In this document: piece by piece, positions 40,355 to 48,001 of the stretch | Numbering within the stretch: the stretch's first letter is position 1 | How the letters are laid out: every line of letters begins with the position of its first letter | NCBI GenBank assembly: GCA_022823145.1 | Contig: JAJDXS010000031.1 | Span: 106,381 to 170,380, forward strand | Direction of reading: 5' to 3' | DNA length: 64,000 bases | From: Gemmatimonadota bacterium | GTDB lineage: Bacteria > Gemmatimonadota > Gemmatimonadetes > Longimicrobiales > Gaopeijiaceae | Program-made: the position numbers and the translations under genes | The notes under the pieces: generated by a model | Database searches by the model: none | What the model saw: the letters and a program-made list of their open reading frames with translations, nothing else | Told to the model about the DNA's origin: nothing

Positions 40355-41521
40355 CTATCCCTTCGCGATCAGCCGCTCCATGAGCGCTGGCAGCGGGATG
40401 GCCGTGATCCCGTCCCCGAGTGGATAGGTGTCGGTGCCCGGGTACACGATGAACTTCCTCGCTGCGGCGACGTCGGCGGTGGCAATGCGGAATCCTCTGG
40501 GCACTTTCGGCGCCGAGGAGCGCTTCACCTCTACCGCCCACGGCTCCTGTCCGGGGAGGAGCAGCAACAGGTCGATTTCGGCTCCGGACCGGGTTCTGTA
40601 GAAGAAGGCGTCCGTGCCCACGGGAGCGGCGCCGACCAGGTTCTCCACGACGAGGCCTTCCCAGCTGGCGCCCGCGACGGGGTGTCCGAGAAGGTCTTCC
40701 AGGGATCGGATGTTGAGGAGAGCGTGGACGACACCGCTGTCCCGCACCAGGATCCTGGGTGACTTGATGAGGCGCTTGCCCACGTTGACGTGGTAGGGCT
40801 GGAGGCGACGCAGCAGCATCATGTCGACGAGGGTATCGGTGTAGCGGTTCACGGAGGGCACGGAGACTCCGAGGCTTCGTGCCAACTCGGCCGCGTTGAA
40901 CACCGAGCCCTGGAGGTGGCACAGCATCGTCCAGAACCTTCGGAGCGTCTCGACGGGAGTCCTGAGTCCGGTCTGGGGGAGGTCCCGCTCGAGGTAGGTG
41001 CGAGTGAAGCTCGTGCGCCAGCGGAGACTCAGTTGGTCACTGGCGGCGGTGAAGCTCTCCGGGAAGCCGCCACGCAGCCACAACCTGTCAAGGTCGGGAC
41101 CGGCTTCCAGCGCATCGAACGGGGGCAGCTCGCGATAGGCTACACGCCCGGCGAGCGACTCGGCGGACTGCCGAAGCAGCGCCCCGGACGCCGATCCCAG
41201 CAGCAGGAAATGGGCGCTGTTGCGGCCCTCGCGGCGCCGCGCGTCGATCTGCCCGCGCAGTGCCCGGAAGAGGCCGGGCATCCGCTGTACCTCGTCCAGA
41301 ATGACCAGCCGGTCCCGGTGGAGGTTGAGATAGGTGCTGGTGTCCTCCAGCCGAGCGAGGTCCGCGGAATCTTCAAGGTCCAGGTAGAGGGAGCGCGGAA
41401 CCGAGTCGGCGATTTCGCGCGCGAGCGTGGTCTTTCCCACCTGCCGGGGCCCAAGGAGGACGACCGAAGGGAATGCGGCGAGATCGCGCCGGATGAGTGC
41501 CACGTGACGTCGCTTGATCAT
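40355..41521 (-). CDS. AAA ATPase with DUF4143 domain
   Basis: A 388-residue ATPase. The N-terminal AAA domain has Walker A GPRQVGKT (residues 24-31) and Walker B RLVILDEVQ (71-79), then LRRLWRGGFPES-like LWLRGGFPESF. The C-terminal half (VPSVNRYTDTLVDMMLLRRLQPYHVN, GASWEGLVVENLV, FFYRTRSGAEIDLLLLLPG, WAVEVKRS) is the DUF4143 part, with a PD-(D/E)xK-like EIDxxL...EVK nuclease pattern. A winged helix lies between (FNAAELARSLGVSVP). Function in this large family is unresolved. A dyad operator runs right up to the start codon at 41521, so it is probably autoregulated and may be leaderless or very short-leadered. Confidence 0.87.
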   Translation of the reverse strand: MIKRRHVALIRRDLAAFPSVVLLGPRQVGKTTLAREIADSVPRSLYLDLEDSADLARLEDTSTYLNLHRDRLVILDEVQRMPGLFRALRGQIDARRREGRNSAHFLLLGSASGALLRQSAESLAGRVAYRELPPFDALEAGPDLDRLWLRGGFPESFTAASDQLSLRWRTSFTRTYLERDLPQTGLRTPVETLRRFWTMLCHLQGSVFNAAELARSLGVSVPSVNRYTDTLVDMMLLRRLQPYHVNVGKRLIKSPRILVRDSGVVHALLNIRSLEDLLGHPVAGASWEGLVVENLVGAAPVGTDAFFYRTRSGAEIDLLLLLPGQEPWAVEVKRSSAPKVPRGFRIATADVAAARKFIVYPGTDTYPLGDGITAIPLPALMERLIAKG

Positions 41522-41522
41522 A

Positions 41523-41558
41523 CTTGCTAATCTCTAAGTATGATTAGCGATTAGCAAG
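41523..41558. promoter_or_regulatory. Dyad operator abutting the AAA/DUF4143 start codon
   Basis: CTTGCTAATC (41523-41532) and GATTAGCAAG (41549-41558) pair over all ten bases, with a 16-base spacer. A third GATTAGC half-site lies at 41542-41548 directly next to the second arm. The site begins two bases from the start codon of the minus-strand ATPase. Three half-sites suggest cooperative repressor binding, perhaps by the ATPase's own winged helix. Confidence 0.7.
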
Positions 41559-41698
41559 GACAAATCGGTATGACCAACTGTAAGCCGCGCGACGCACCCC
41601 TCACCCGCGGATCGCTCCGAACGGCTGAGCGAGGCAACCGCACGCCCCCCGGCCGGACTCACCTAAAATGGCCCTGCTAGCGGAATCGGACGCTCAGG

Positions 41699-41729
41699 GG
41701 TCCCATTATGGGACCGCGGTGCACATAAT
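41699..41729 (+). promoter_or_regulatory. Palindrome and -10-like box upstream of the FlgO-TPR gene
   Basis: GGTCCCAT-T-ATGGGACC (41699-41715) is a perfect 17-base palindrome. CATAAT (41724-41729) matches five of six bases of the TATAAT box and lies 36 bases before ATG 41766. The palindrome would then cover the -35 region, as a repressor or activator site would. The rest of the gap (41559-41698) shows nothing I can name. Confidence 0.5.
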
Positions 41730-41765
41730 GCGTGGTGGGATGGTAATGCCGGACGGGATCGATCG

Positions 41766-43649
41766 ATGAAGCGCAAGCAGGGACTGGTGGCGTTCTGGCG
41801 GGAACTCAGACGGCGGCACGTCGTGCGCGCCGGCGGGGTGTACGTGGCGTCGGGCTTCGTTGTGCTGCAGTTGGGCGAGATCGTGCTGCCGGCCTTCAAC
41901 GCACCGGACTGGGTGTTGCAGTCGCTCGTGGTGCTCGTGTTTCTCGGGCTGCCGGTCGTGCTGGCCTTCGCCTGGGTCTATGACCTGACCCCGGAGGGGT
42001 TGGCGAAGACGCGCGAACAGCAGGGCGGTGCGAAAGTGACGATCGCGCCACGGCTGGCACTGTTGGCGGCGACCTCGATCTCGGTCGCGCTCGGCGCGCT
42101 CTGGTTCCTGCGGAGCGGGGCAACGGAAGACGGTGGCGACGCAGCCGACGCGGTCGAAGCCGCGCTTCCAGCCGCCGCACGCACGGCCAGCCTGGATCCG
42201 GATGCACCCATAACGGCGATCGCGGTCCTTCCCCTGGCGGACTTCGCCCAGCGGGACGACCTCTTCGCCCGTCAGCTACACGAGGAGATCATCACGCAAC
42301 TCAGCCTCCTCTCGAGCCTCCGGGTCGTGTCGCGCACCTCGGTCGAGCGCTACACCGATTCGAACATGCTGTTGCCCGACATCGCCGCGGAGCTGGGCGT
42401 GCAGGCCGTCGTAACGGGCTCCGTCGCCATGACGTCCGAGAGCGACAGCGTGCGGATCTCGGTGCAGCTTTTGCACGCCGCGACCGACACGCACATGCTC
42501 TCGCGCAGCTTCCAGCGCGAGTTGAAGGACATCCTGCGGCTTCAGACCGAGGTGGCGGTCGAGATCGCCGAGTCGGTGCAGGGGGAGCTGGGCGACGAGT
42601 TGAGCGCCGAGGTGGAAATGGTCGCGGAGGTGGATCCGGAAGCGTACCGCGCCTTCCTGCAGGGGCAGCAGGAATTGGAGCGGGGGACGCCGGAGGCGCT
42701 GGAAGCTGCCCTGGGGCACTTCGACAGGTCGGCCGAGCTCGATCCCGGGTACGCGCAGCCGTTGGCCTGGAGAGCGGGAACGCACCTGATGCTGGCCACG
42801 GACGGCGATTCGGTGCCGGAGGATGTCCTGGCGCAGGTGCGGGGCGACCTCGAGAGGGCGGGGCTGCTCGGCGGCGCCGAAGACGAGGTGGCGGCGACGA
42901 TGGTGATCCTTCGCGACCGGATCGGTGCAGACGTGTCCGGGATCGGGGCGGGAATCGACGACGCGTTTGCACAGGCCGGCGCGCTCGCCGGCTTCGTAAC
43001 CGATTCGCTCCGGCGGCGCCAGTTGCTCGAATCGACGCGATTCGGGCGCCAGTTCGGGCGCGGGTCTCCGCTTGCCGTCGCGATGGGGTTCCTGGAGACG
43101 GGCCGGTTCGACAGCGCCGCCGTGGCGTTCGAGGAGATACTGGACTCGGATCCGAGGATGGTCCCGGCATGGGTCGGCCTGGAGGAGGCTCATCTCCGTC
43201 AGGGGCACTACGAAGGCGCCATCGAGGTCCGGGAGCAACGGATTTTCGCCACCCAGGGAGAGGTGCCGGAGGCGAGGGCCGCAGTGGAGCACCTGCACGC
43301 GACCTTCGAGGAGGACGATCCGGCCAGCTACTGGCGCTGGCGACAGGAAAACAACGCGCAGCGGGAGGCACGCGGCGAACATGTGCCCGAAACCGAGAAG
43401 GCGATGATCGCGGTCGGCCTCGGCCAGCATGACGACGCGTTGCGGCATCTCGAAGTCGCGGTCCAGAACCGCGATCCGGCCCTGGTCACGCTGAGGAGCA
43501 ACGCCGTGTGGGATCCGCTGCGCAGCGACCCGCGCTTCCAGGATGTGGTGCGGGGCGTGCGCGAAGTCTGGCGCAACAGGGGCAGGCCGCCGCGGCCCGG
43601 TGCGGGGACGCCGGACGGCGCGCGGCCACGCACGCCAGGGATCCCGTGA
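41766..43649 (+). CDS. Membrane protein with FlgO/TolB-like and TPR regions
   Basis: A 627-residue protein. Three N-terminal membrane segments (GGVYVASGFVVLQLGEIVLPAF, SLVVLVFLGLPVVLAFAWVYDL, LALLAATSISVALGALWFL) precede a FlgO/TolB-N-like domain (AIAVLPLADFAQRDDLFARQLHEEIITQLS to DILRLQTEVAVEIAESVQGEL). TPR-like helices follow (ALGHFDRSAELDPGYAQPLAWRAG; FDSAAVAFEEILDSDPRMVPAWVGLEEAHLRQGHYEGAI). The same back end is common behind Ser/Thr kinase or cyclase domains; here no effector domain is present. ATG 41766. The beta-propeller gene overlaps its stop (GTGA), so they form an operon. Confidence 0.82.
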   Translation: MKRKQGLVAFWRELRRRHVVRAGGVYVASGFVVLQLGEIVLPAFNAPDWVLQSLVVLVFLGLPVVLAFAWVYDLTPEGLAKTREQQGGAKVTIAPRLALLAATSISVALGALWFLRSGATEDGGDAADAVEAALPAAARTASLDPDAPITAIAVLPLADFAQRDDLFARQLHEEIITQLSLLSSLRVVSRTSVERYTDSNMLLPDIAAELGVQAVVTGSVAMTSESDSVRISVQLLHAATDTHMLSRSFQRELKDILRLQTEVAVEIAESVQGELGDELSAEVEMVAEVDPEAYRAFLQGQQELERGTPEALEAALGHFDRSAELDPGYAQPLAWRAGTHLMLATDGDSVPEDVLAQVRGDLERAGLLGGAEDEVAATMVILRDRIGADVSGIGAGIDDAFAQAGALAGFVTDSLRRRQLLESTRFGRQFGRGSPLAVAMGFLETGRFDSAAVAFEEILDSDPRMVPAWVGLEEAHLRQGHYEGAIEVREQRIFATQGEVPEARAAVEHLHATFEEDDPASYWRWRQENNAQREARGEHVPETEKAMIAVGLGQHDDALRHLEVAVQNRDPALVTLRSNAVWDPLRSDPRFQDVVRGVREVWRNRGRPPRPGAGTPDGARPRTPGIP

Positions 43650-44830
43650 GGCGCATGCTCCTCGGGCTGGCCGCTGCATCCATGGCCGGTTGCGAGGCTG
43701 GCAGCGCTCCCGCGAGCATGGCGCGCGACAGCCTCGGGGTTACCATCGTCGAGTCGACCGCGCCGGGCTGGGCGGAAGGCGACGAGTGGCGGATCGTGGA
43801 GGAACCGGTCGTGGACCTGGCCGAGTCCGGCTCGGGGGACATGCATTTGTTCTTTCGGGTGGGGGATGTGCTGCGGACCGGTGCGGGCGATCTGGCGGTT
43901 GCGGACCGGGGGTCGCAGCAGATCCGGATCTACGATGCGGGGGGGCGTTTCGTGCGCGCTTTCGGGGGCACAGGCGAAGGCCCGGGCGAGTTTCGCAGCC
44001 TGTGGTCGGTGGTGCTGACTCACGAGGGCACGCTCCTTGGGGTGGACTACAGGGCGGGCGGCGCGGGCGCGGAGTTCGACACCGACTCGGGGCTGGTCAG
44101 CACATTCAGGTTCCGCGGCGAAGCGAACCCGGTTCATCACCCTGTGCCCTCCGACATCGTCTGGGGACTGGATGCCGGGTACACGGTGCAGGACGATGAC
44201 CTGGAAGGGGGCCTGCAGCGCCACCCCGCCACCATCGTTCGGATGTCCGCGGATCGGACGTCCGTGCATCCGGTCGCGACGGTTCCCGGATGGGAGCACG
44301 TCGTCGTGCCCGAAGGCGACGCCATTCCGCTGATGCCTCGAGTGACCCAGGTGGTGCCGACCGGCCAGGGCGAAGTCGTGGTTGGGATCGCGGATGGGCT
44401 GGAATACTCTGTCCTCGATGGTGAGACCGGAGATGTCCGAATGATTGCCAGGCTCCCCGGGATCTCACTCGCCGTCACGGGCGAGGAGGTCGACCGCGAG
44501 CGGCAGGCCCGGCTCGGCCCCGACCCGCGTCAGTTCACCCGCGACCTTCTGGATCGCCTGCCCGTTCCCACCGAGAAGCCCGCCTACGAAAGCATGCTGC
44601 TGGATGCCGAGGGCAACGTCTGGGCGGGCGAGTTCCTCGGCCTCGCACGGCGCGACGAGGCTCGGGACTGGTACGTGTGGGACGCGTCCGGAGTGTGGCT
44701 CGGAGTGGTCGAGACGCCGGCGCGGTTCCAGCTGATGAGGGTGGGTTCGGATGAAGTGTTCGGTGTGCGCCGCGACATGAACGATGTCGAGCATCCGCAG
44801 GTGCTGCGGCTGGTGAAGCCCCGGAGCTGA
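43646..44830 (+). CDS. 6-bladed beta-propeller lipoprotein, second copy
   Basis: A 394-residue lipoprotein (LGLAAASMAGC, Cys16). Propeller repeats: DVLRTGAGDLAVADRGSQQIRIYDAGGRFVRAFGGTGEGPGEF, with the GxxGEGPGEF signature shared with the 5554 and 51472 proteins; TQVVPTGQGEVVVGIADG; WYVWDASGVWLGVVETP near the C-terminus. GTG 43646 overlaps the stop of the upstream FlgO-TPR gene by four bases; an internal ATG nine bases later would shorten the n-region. The gap after it (44831-44945) shows no gene. Confidence 0.85.
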   Translation: MRRMLLGLAAASMAGCEAGSAPASMARDSLGVTIVESTAPGWAEGDEWRIVEEPVVDLAESGSGDMHLFFRVGDVLRTGAGDLAVADRGSQQIRIYDAGGRFVRAFGGTGEGPGEFRSLWSVVLTHEGTLLGVDYRAGGAGAEFDTDSGLVSTFRFRGEANPVHHPVPSDIVWGLDAGYTVQDDDLEGGLQRHPATIVRMSADRTSVHPVATVPGWEHVVVPEGDAIPLMPRVTQVVPTGQGEVVVGIADGLEYSVLDGETGDVRMIARLPGISLAVTGEEVDRERQARLGPDPRQFTRDLLDRLPVPTEKPAYESMLLDAEGNVWAGEFLGLARRDEARDWYVWDASGVWLGVVETPARFQLMRVGSDEVFGVRRDMNDVEHPQVLRLVKPRS

Positions 44831-44945
44831 CCGGAGGCCCGGATGGGCCGTGGCAGGACGGGACCCTGGAGGGGTACGGGCGGTGCGCTCAGAGGCCTGG
44901 TGCGTGTGCACCGGCATGGCATTCAGCGCCACGGTCCGAGATCAT

Positions 44946-46112
44946 TCACGCTTCCTCGACTCGGGCACCGGGTGACGGCTCAACGGCGAACACGACCCTG
45001 CCGACCGGCGGCCCCCTTAGTCGCGGCTGGTAGAAGCGCGCCACGAGGGCTTCCATGACCGGCCCGACGGTGGTGTCGTCGCACAGCGCGACGGCGCAGC
45101 CACCGAAGCCGGCACCGGTCAGGCGCGCTCCCGCGGCCCCCGCGTCGAGCGCCACCTCGACGATCGCGTCCAACTTCCCCGTGCTCACCTCGTAGTCGTC
45201 CCGGAGACTCTCGTGCGACTGCACCATGAGGTGGCCGAATCGACGCACATCCCCGTCGCCCACGGCCACCTCGGCCTGCGCCACCCGGCGCCCCTCCGTC
45301 ACGACGTGCCGGAACCGGCGAAACAGCACAGGGGCGAGAGTGCGGCGTGCCCGGCGCAACACGCGGTCGAGATCGTCCGCTGCCATGAGGTCGCGGTAGG
45401 CGGGCATCCCGTCGGTCGACCGGTCCGCCAACCCCGCCAGCGCCTCGCGACACTGCCGCGCCCGCTCGTTGTACGCCTCGCGCGCCCCACCCGACTTCTC
45501 GGCCCGCACCAGCGACGACGCCACCACCCACCGCCATCCCTCCGGCACGGCCACCGGCGTCACCCGCAGCGGCTCGAAGTCGATGCGGAGCGCGTGCCCG
45601 GCCACGCCGTGAAGGCACGCGGCCTGGTCCATGCCGCCCCCTTCCAGCCCGACGAACCGCTCGGCGCGCGCCATCAGGGCGGCGAGTTCGAGGCGGGGAA
45701 GGGTCGCGCCATTCGCCTTCAGCAGCGCCAGCGCCGACGCGACCACCAGCGCCGACGAGGACGACAGCCCCGACGCGATCGGGACGTCGCCCGTCACCGT
45801 TCCCACGATCCCGCGGCGCAACTCCACCCCGTGCTCCAGCAGACCCCGCGCCGCCGCGCGCACGTAGTTCGACCAGTGTCCCTGGCTCGCAGCCTCGATG
45901 GGACGTTTCAGCTGAAACGCGAAGGGGTCGAAACGCGCCAGGGGGCTGTCCAGCCGCACCACCGGGTCGTCCGCGATGGTGAAGTCGATGCGGACGTCAC
46001 GGTCGATGGCGATGGGGAAGACCGGGAGGCCGTTGTAGTCGGTGTGTTCGCCGATCAGGTTGACGCGGCCGGGGGCGATGGCGAGCCAGCGGGTGCGGGC
46101 AGAGCCGGGCAA
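44946..46112 (-). CDS. galK: Galactokinase-type GHMP kinase
   Basis: A 388-residue sugar kinase, expected to phosphorylate galactose (or a close hexose) at C1 in the Leloir pathway. The three GHMP motifs are present: APGRVNLIGEHTDYNGLPVFPIAID (galactokinase signature), GDVPIASGLSSSSALVVASALAL (ATP loop) and GARLTGAGFGGCAVAL. EGGGMDQAACLHG holds the catalytic Asp region. It starts at TTG 46112, about ten bases after GGGAGGG. It is the last gene of the nucleotidyltransferase, symporter, kinase operon, which fits uptake, phosphorylation and nucleotide activation of one sugar. The exact sugar is inferred from the family only. Confidence 0.85.
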   Translation of the reverse strand: MPGSARTRWLAIAPGRVNLIGEHTDYNGLPVFPIAIDRDVRIDFTIADDPVVRLDSPLARFDPFAFQLKRPIEAASQGHWSNYVRAAARGLLEHGVELRRGIVGTVTGDVPIASGLSSSSALVVASALALLKANGATLPRLELAALMARAERFVGLEGGGMDQAACLHGVAGHALRIDFEPLRVTPVAVPEGWRWVVASSLVRAEKSGGAREAYNERARQCREALAGLADRSTDGMPAYRDLMAADDLDRVLRRARRTLAPVLFRRFRHVVTEGRRVAQAEVAVGDGDVRRFGHLMVQSHESLRDDYEVSTGKLDAIVEVALDAGAAGARLTGAGFGGCAVALCDDTTVGPVMEALVARFYQPRLRGPPVGRVVFAVEPSPGARVEEA

Positions 46113-46223
46113 CTCAGGTGGCCCTCCCGCAGGCGAACCGCGGACTTACGGAGGCCGTCCAGGTGAATCGGCCCCGCCGCGCCGACCCGGGCCGCCCTCC
46201 TGCCCCACCTCCAACCCCACCGC

Positions 46224-47996
46224 TCAATCCGCGAAGCCCAGTTTCGGCAGCAAGCGGAACAGCCACACCCCCGCCCCCGCCGAGATCGCCAGCGCGACCA
46301 CCGCCGCCACGCCCTGCCCATACAGCAGATAGCCCGTCCCGAAGAGGGCCGCGTAGACCAGTACGCACCCCAGGAACCACGCCAGGAATGCCGCGGTGAC
46401 CGACTCGGCGTCGCGCGAGCCTTCGCCCACGTCGACGACGCGCTGCCAGCCCTTGCCCATCGGACGGATCCTGTCGTAGAAGCGCTGGAGCGTGTCCAGG
46501 TCGGCGGGCGGGGTGACGAGGGTGACGGCCAGCCAGCCGACCGTCGTGACCGCAACGCCGATTACGAGCTGCTCCCACGCCGGCATGGGCGCGAAGCCGA
46601 GCGCGGTGTGGACGAACGCGAAATGGATGGCGACAAGGAACGAGATCGTCATGCCGGCCAGCTCGCTCCACACGTTGACGCGGTACCAGAACCAGCGCAG
46701 CAGGAAGATGAGGCCCGTGCCGGCGCCGATCTGGAGGAGGATCTGGAACCCCTGGCCCGCGGTGTCGAGCTGCAGGGCGATGAAGGCGCCGAGGAACATG
46801 AGGCCCACCGTCGAGAGGCGCCCCACCGCCACCAGCCGCCGCTGGCTGGCGTCCGGGTTGACGAAGCGGCGGTAGAAGTCGCTCACCACGTAGGACGAGC
46901 CCCAGTTGAGCTGTGTGCTGATCGTCGACATGTACGCGGCCGCGAGCGACGCGACCACGAGTCCCAGCAGCCCGGCGGGAAGGAACACCAGCATGGCCGG
47001 ATAGGCCAGGTCGTTGCCTACCAGCGAGGGGTCGAGGTCGGGGAAGCGCGCCTGGATGTCCGAGAGTTCCGGGTAGACCAGCATCGAGCAGAGCGCCACG
47101 ATGATCCACGGCCAGGGACGGAGGCCGTAGTGCGCGATGTTGAACCAGAGCGTGGCCTTCATCGACTCCTTCTCGCTCTTCGCCGCCAGCATGCGCTGTG
47201 CCACGTAGCCTCCGCCGCCCGGCTCGGACCCGGGGTACCACGCGCTCCACCACTGCACCGCTATGGGGATGATGAAGATGCCCGCCGCGACGCTCCAGTC
47301 GGAGAAATCCGGGAAGAAGTTCATCGCGGAGCGCAGTTCGGGGTGCGAGACGAGGCCCGCGAGCCCGCCGACTTCGGGCTGCTGGAGCGCGAACACGGCG
47401 GCCGCGATCGACCCGATCATGGCGACCACGAACAGGATGAGGTCGGTCACGACGACGCCCCAGAGCCCCGAGGTGGCCGAGTAGATCATGGTGACCGAGC
47501 CCGCGATCAGGACGGTGGTGAGCGGGTCGAGTCCGAGGAGCACACCGCCGATCTTGGTGGCGGCGAGCGTTACCGTGGCGATGATCATCACGTTGTAGAA
47601 GACGCCCAGGTAGATCGCGCGGAACCCCCGCAGGAACGCCGCCGGACGCCCCGAGTAGCGCAGCTCGTAGAACTCGATGTCGGTCAGCGCGCCGGACCTT
47701 CGCCAGAGCCGGGCGTAGAAGAAGACCGTGCACATCCCGGTGATCAGGAAGGCCCACCACGACCAGTTCTGCGCGACCCCGGCGCCGCGCACGAAGTCGG
47801 CGATCAGGTTGGGCGTGTCGGTCGAGAAGGTGGTCGCGACCATCGACGTGCCGAGCAGCCACCAGGGCAGCTTCCGACCCGACAGGAAGAACTCGTCCGC
47901 CCCCGAACCCGCGCGCCGCGCGAAGCGGAGGCCGATTGCGAGTGCGGTGAGCCCGTAGAGGGCGATGACGATCCAGTCGAGTGTGGAGAGTTGCAT
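46224..47996 (-). CDS. Sodium:solute symporter (SSS family)
   Basis: A 590-residue membrane protein with about 13-14 helices. SSS signatures: FFLSGRKLPWWLLGTSMVATTFSTDTPNLIADFVRG, SATSGLWGVVVTDLILFVV, and LGLVVASLAAAYMSTISTQLNWGSSYVVSDFYRRFV (the conserved sodium-site helix). It would import a sugar with Na+. ATG 47996 lies five bases after the nucleotidyltransferase stop. There is no separate ribosome site, so translation is coupled. Galactokinase follows downstream, after a gap of 111 bases (46113-46223) that holds no gene. Confidence 0.9.
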   Translation of the reverse strand: MQLSTLDWIVIALYGLTALAIGLRFARRAGSGADEFFLSGRKLPWWLLGTSMVATTFSTDTPNLIADFVRGAGVAQNWSWWAFLITGMCTVFFYARLWRRSGALTDIEFYELRYSGRPAAFLRGFRAIYLGVFYNVMIIATVTLAATKIGGVLLGLDPLTTVLIAGSVTMIYSATSGLWGVVVTDLILFVVAMIGSIAAAVFALQQPEVGGLAGLVSHPELRSAMNFFPDFSDWSVAAGIFIIPIAVQWWSAWYPGSEPGGGGYVAQRMLAAKSEKESMKATLWFNIAHYGLRPWPWIIVALCSMLVYPELSDIQARFPDLDPSLVGNDLAYPAMLVFLPAGLLGLVVASLAAAYMSTISTQLNWGSSYVVSDFYRRFVNPDASQRRLVAVGRLSTVGLMFLGAFIALQLDTAGQGFQILLQIGAGTGLIFLLRWFWYRVNVWSELAGMTISFLVAIHFAFVHTALGFAPMPAWEQLVIGVAVTTVGWLAVTLVTPPADLDTLQRFYDRIRPMGKGWQRVVDVGEGSRDAESVTAAFLAWFLGCVLVYAALFGTGYLLYGQGVAAVVALAISAGAGVWLFRLLPKLGFAD

Positions 47997-48001
47997 GGGC
48001 G

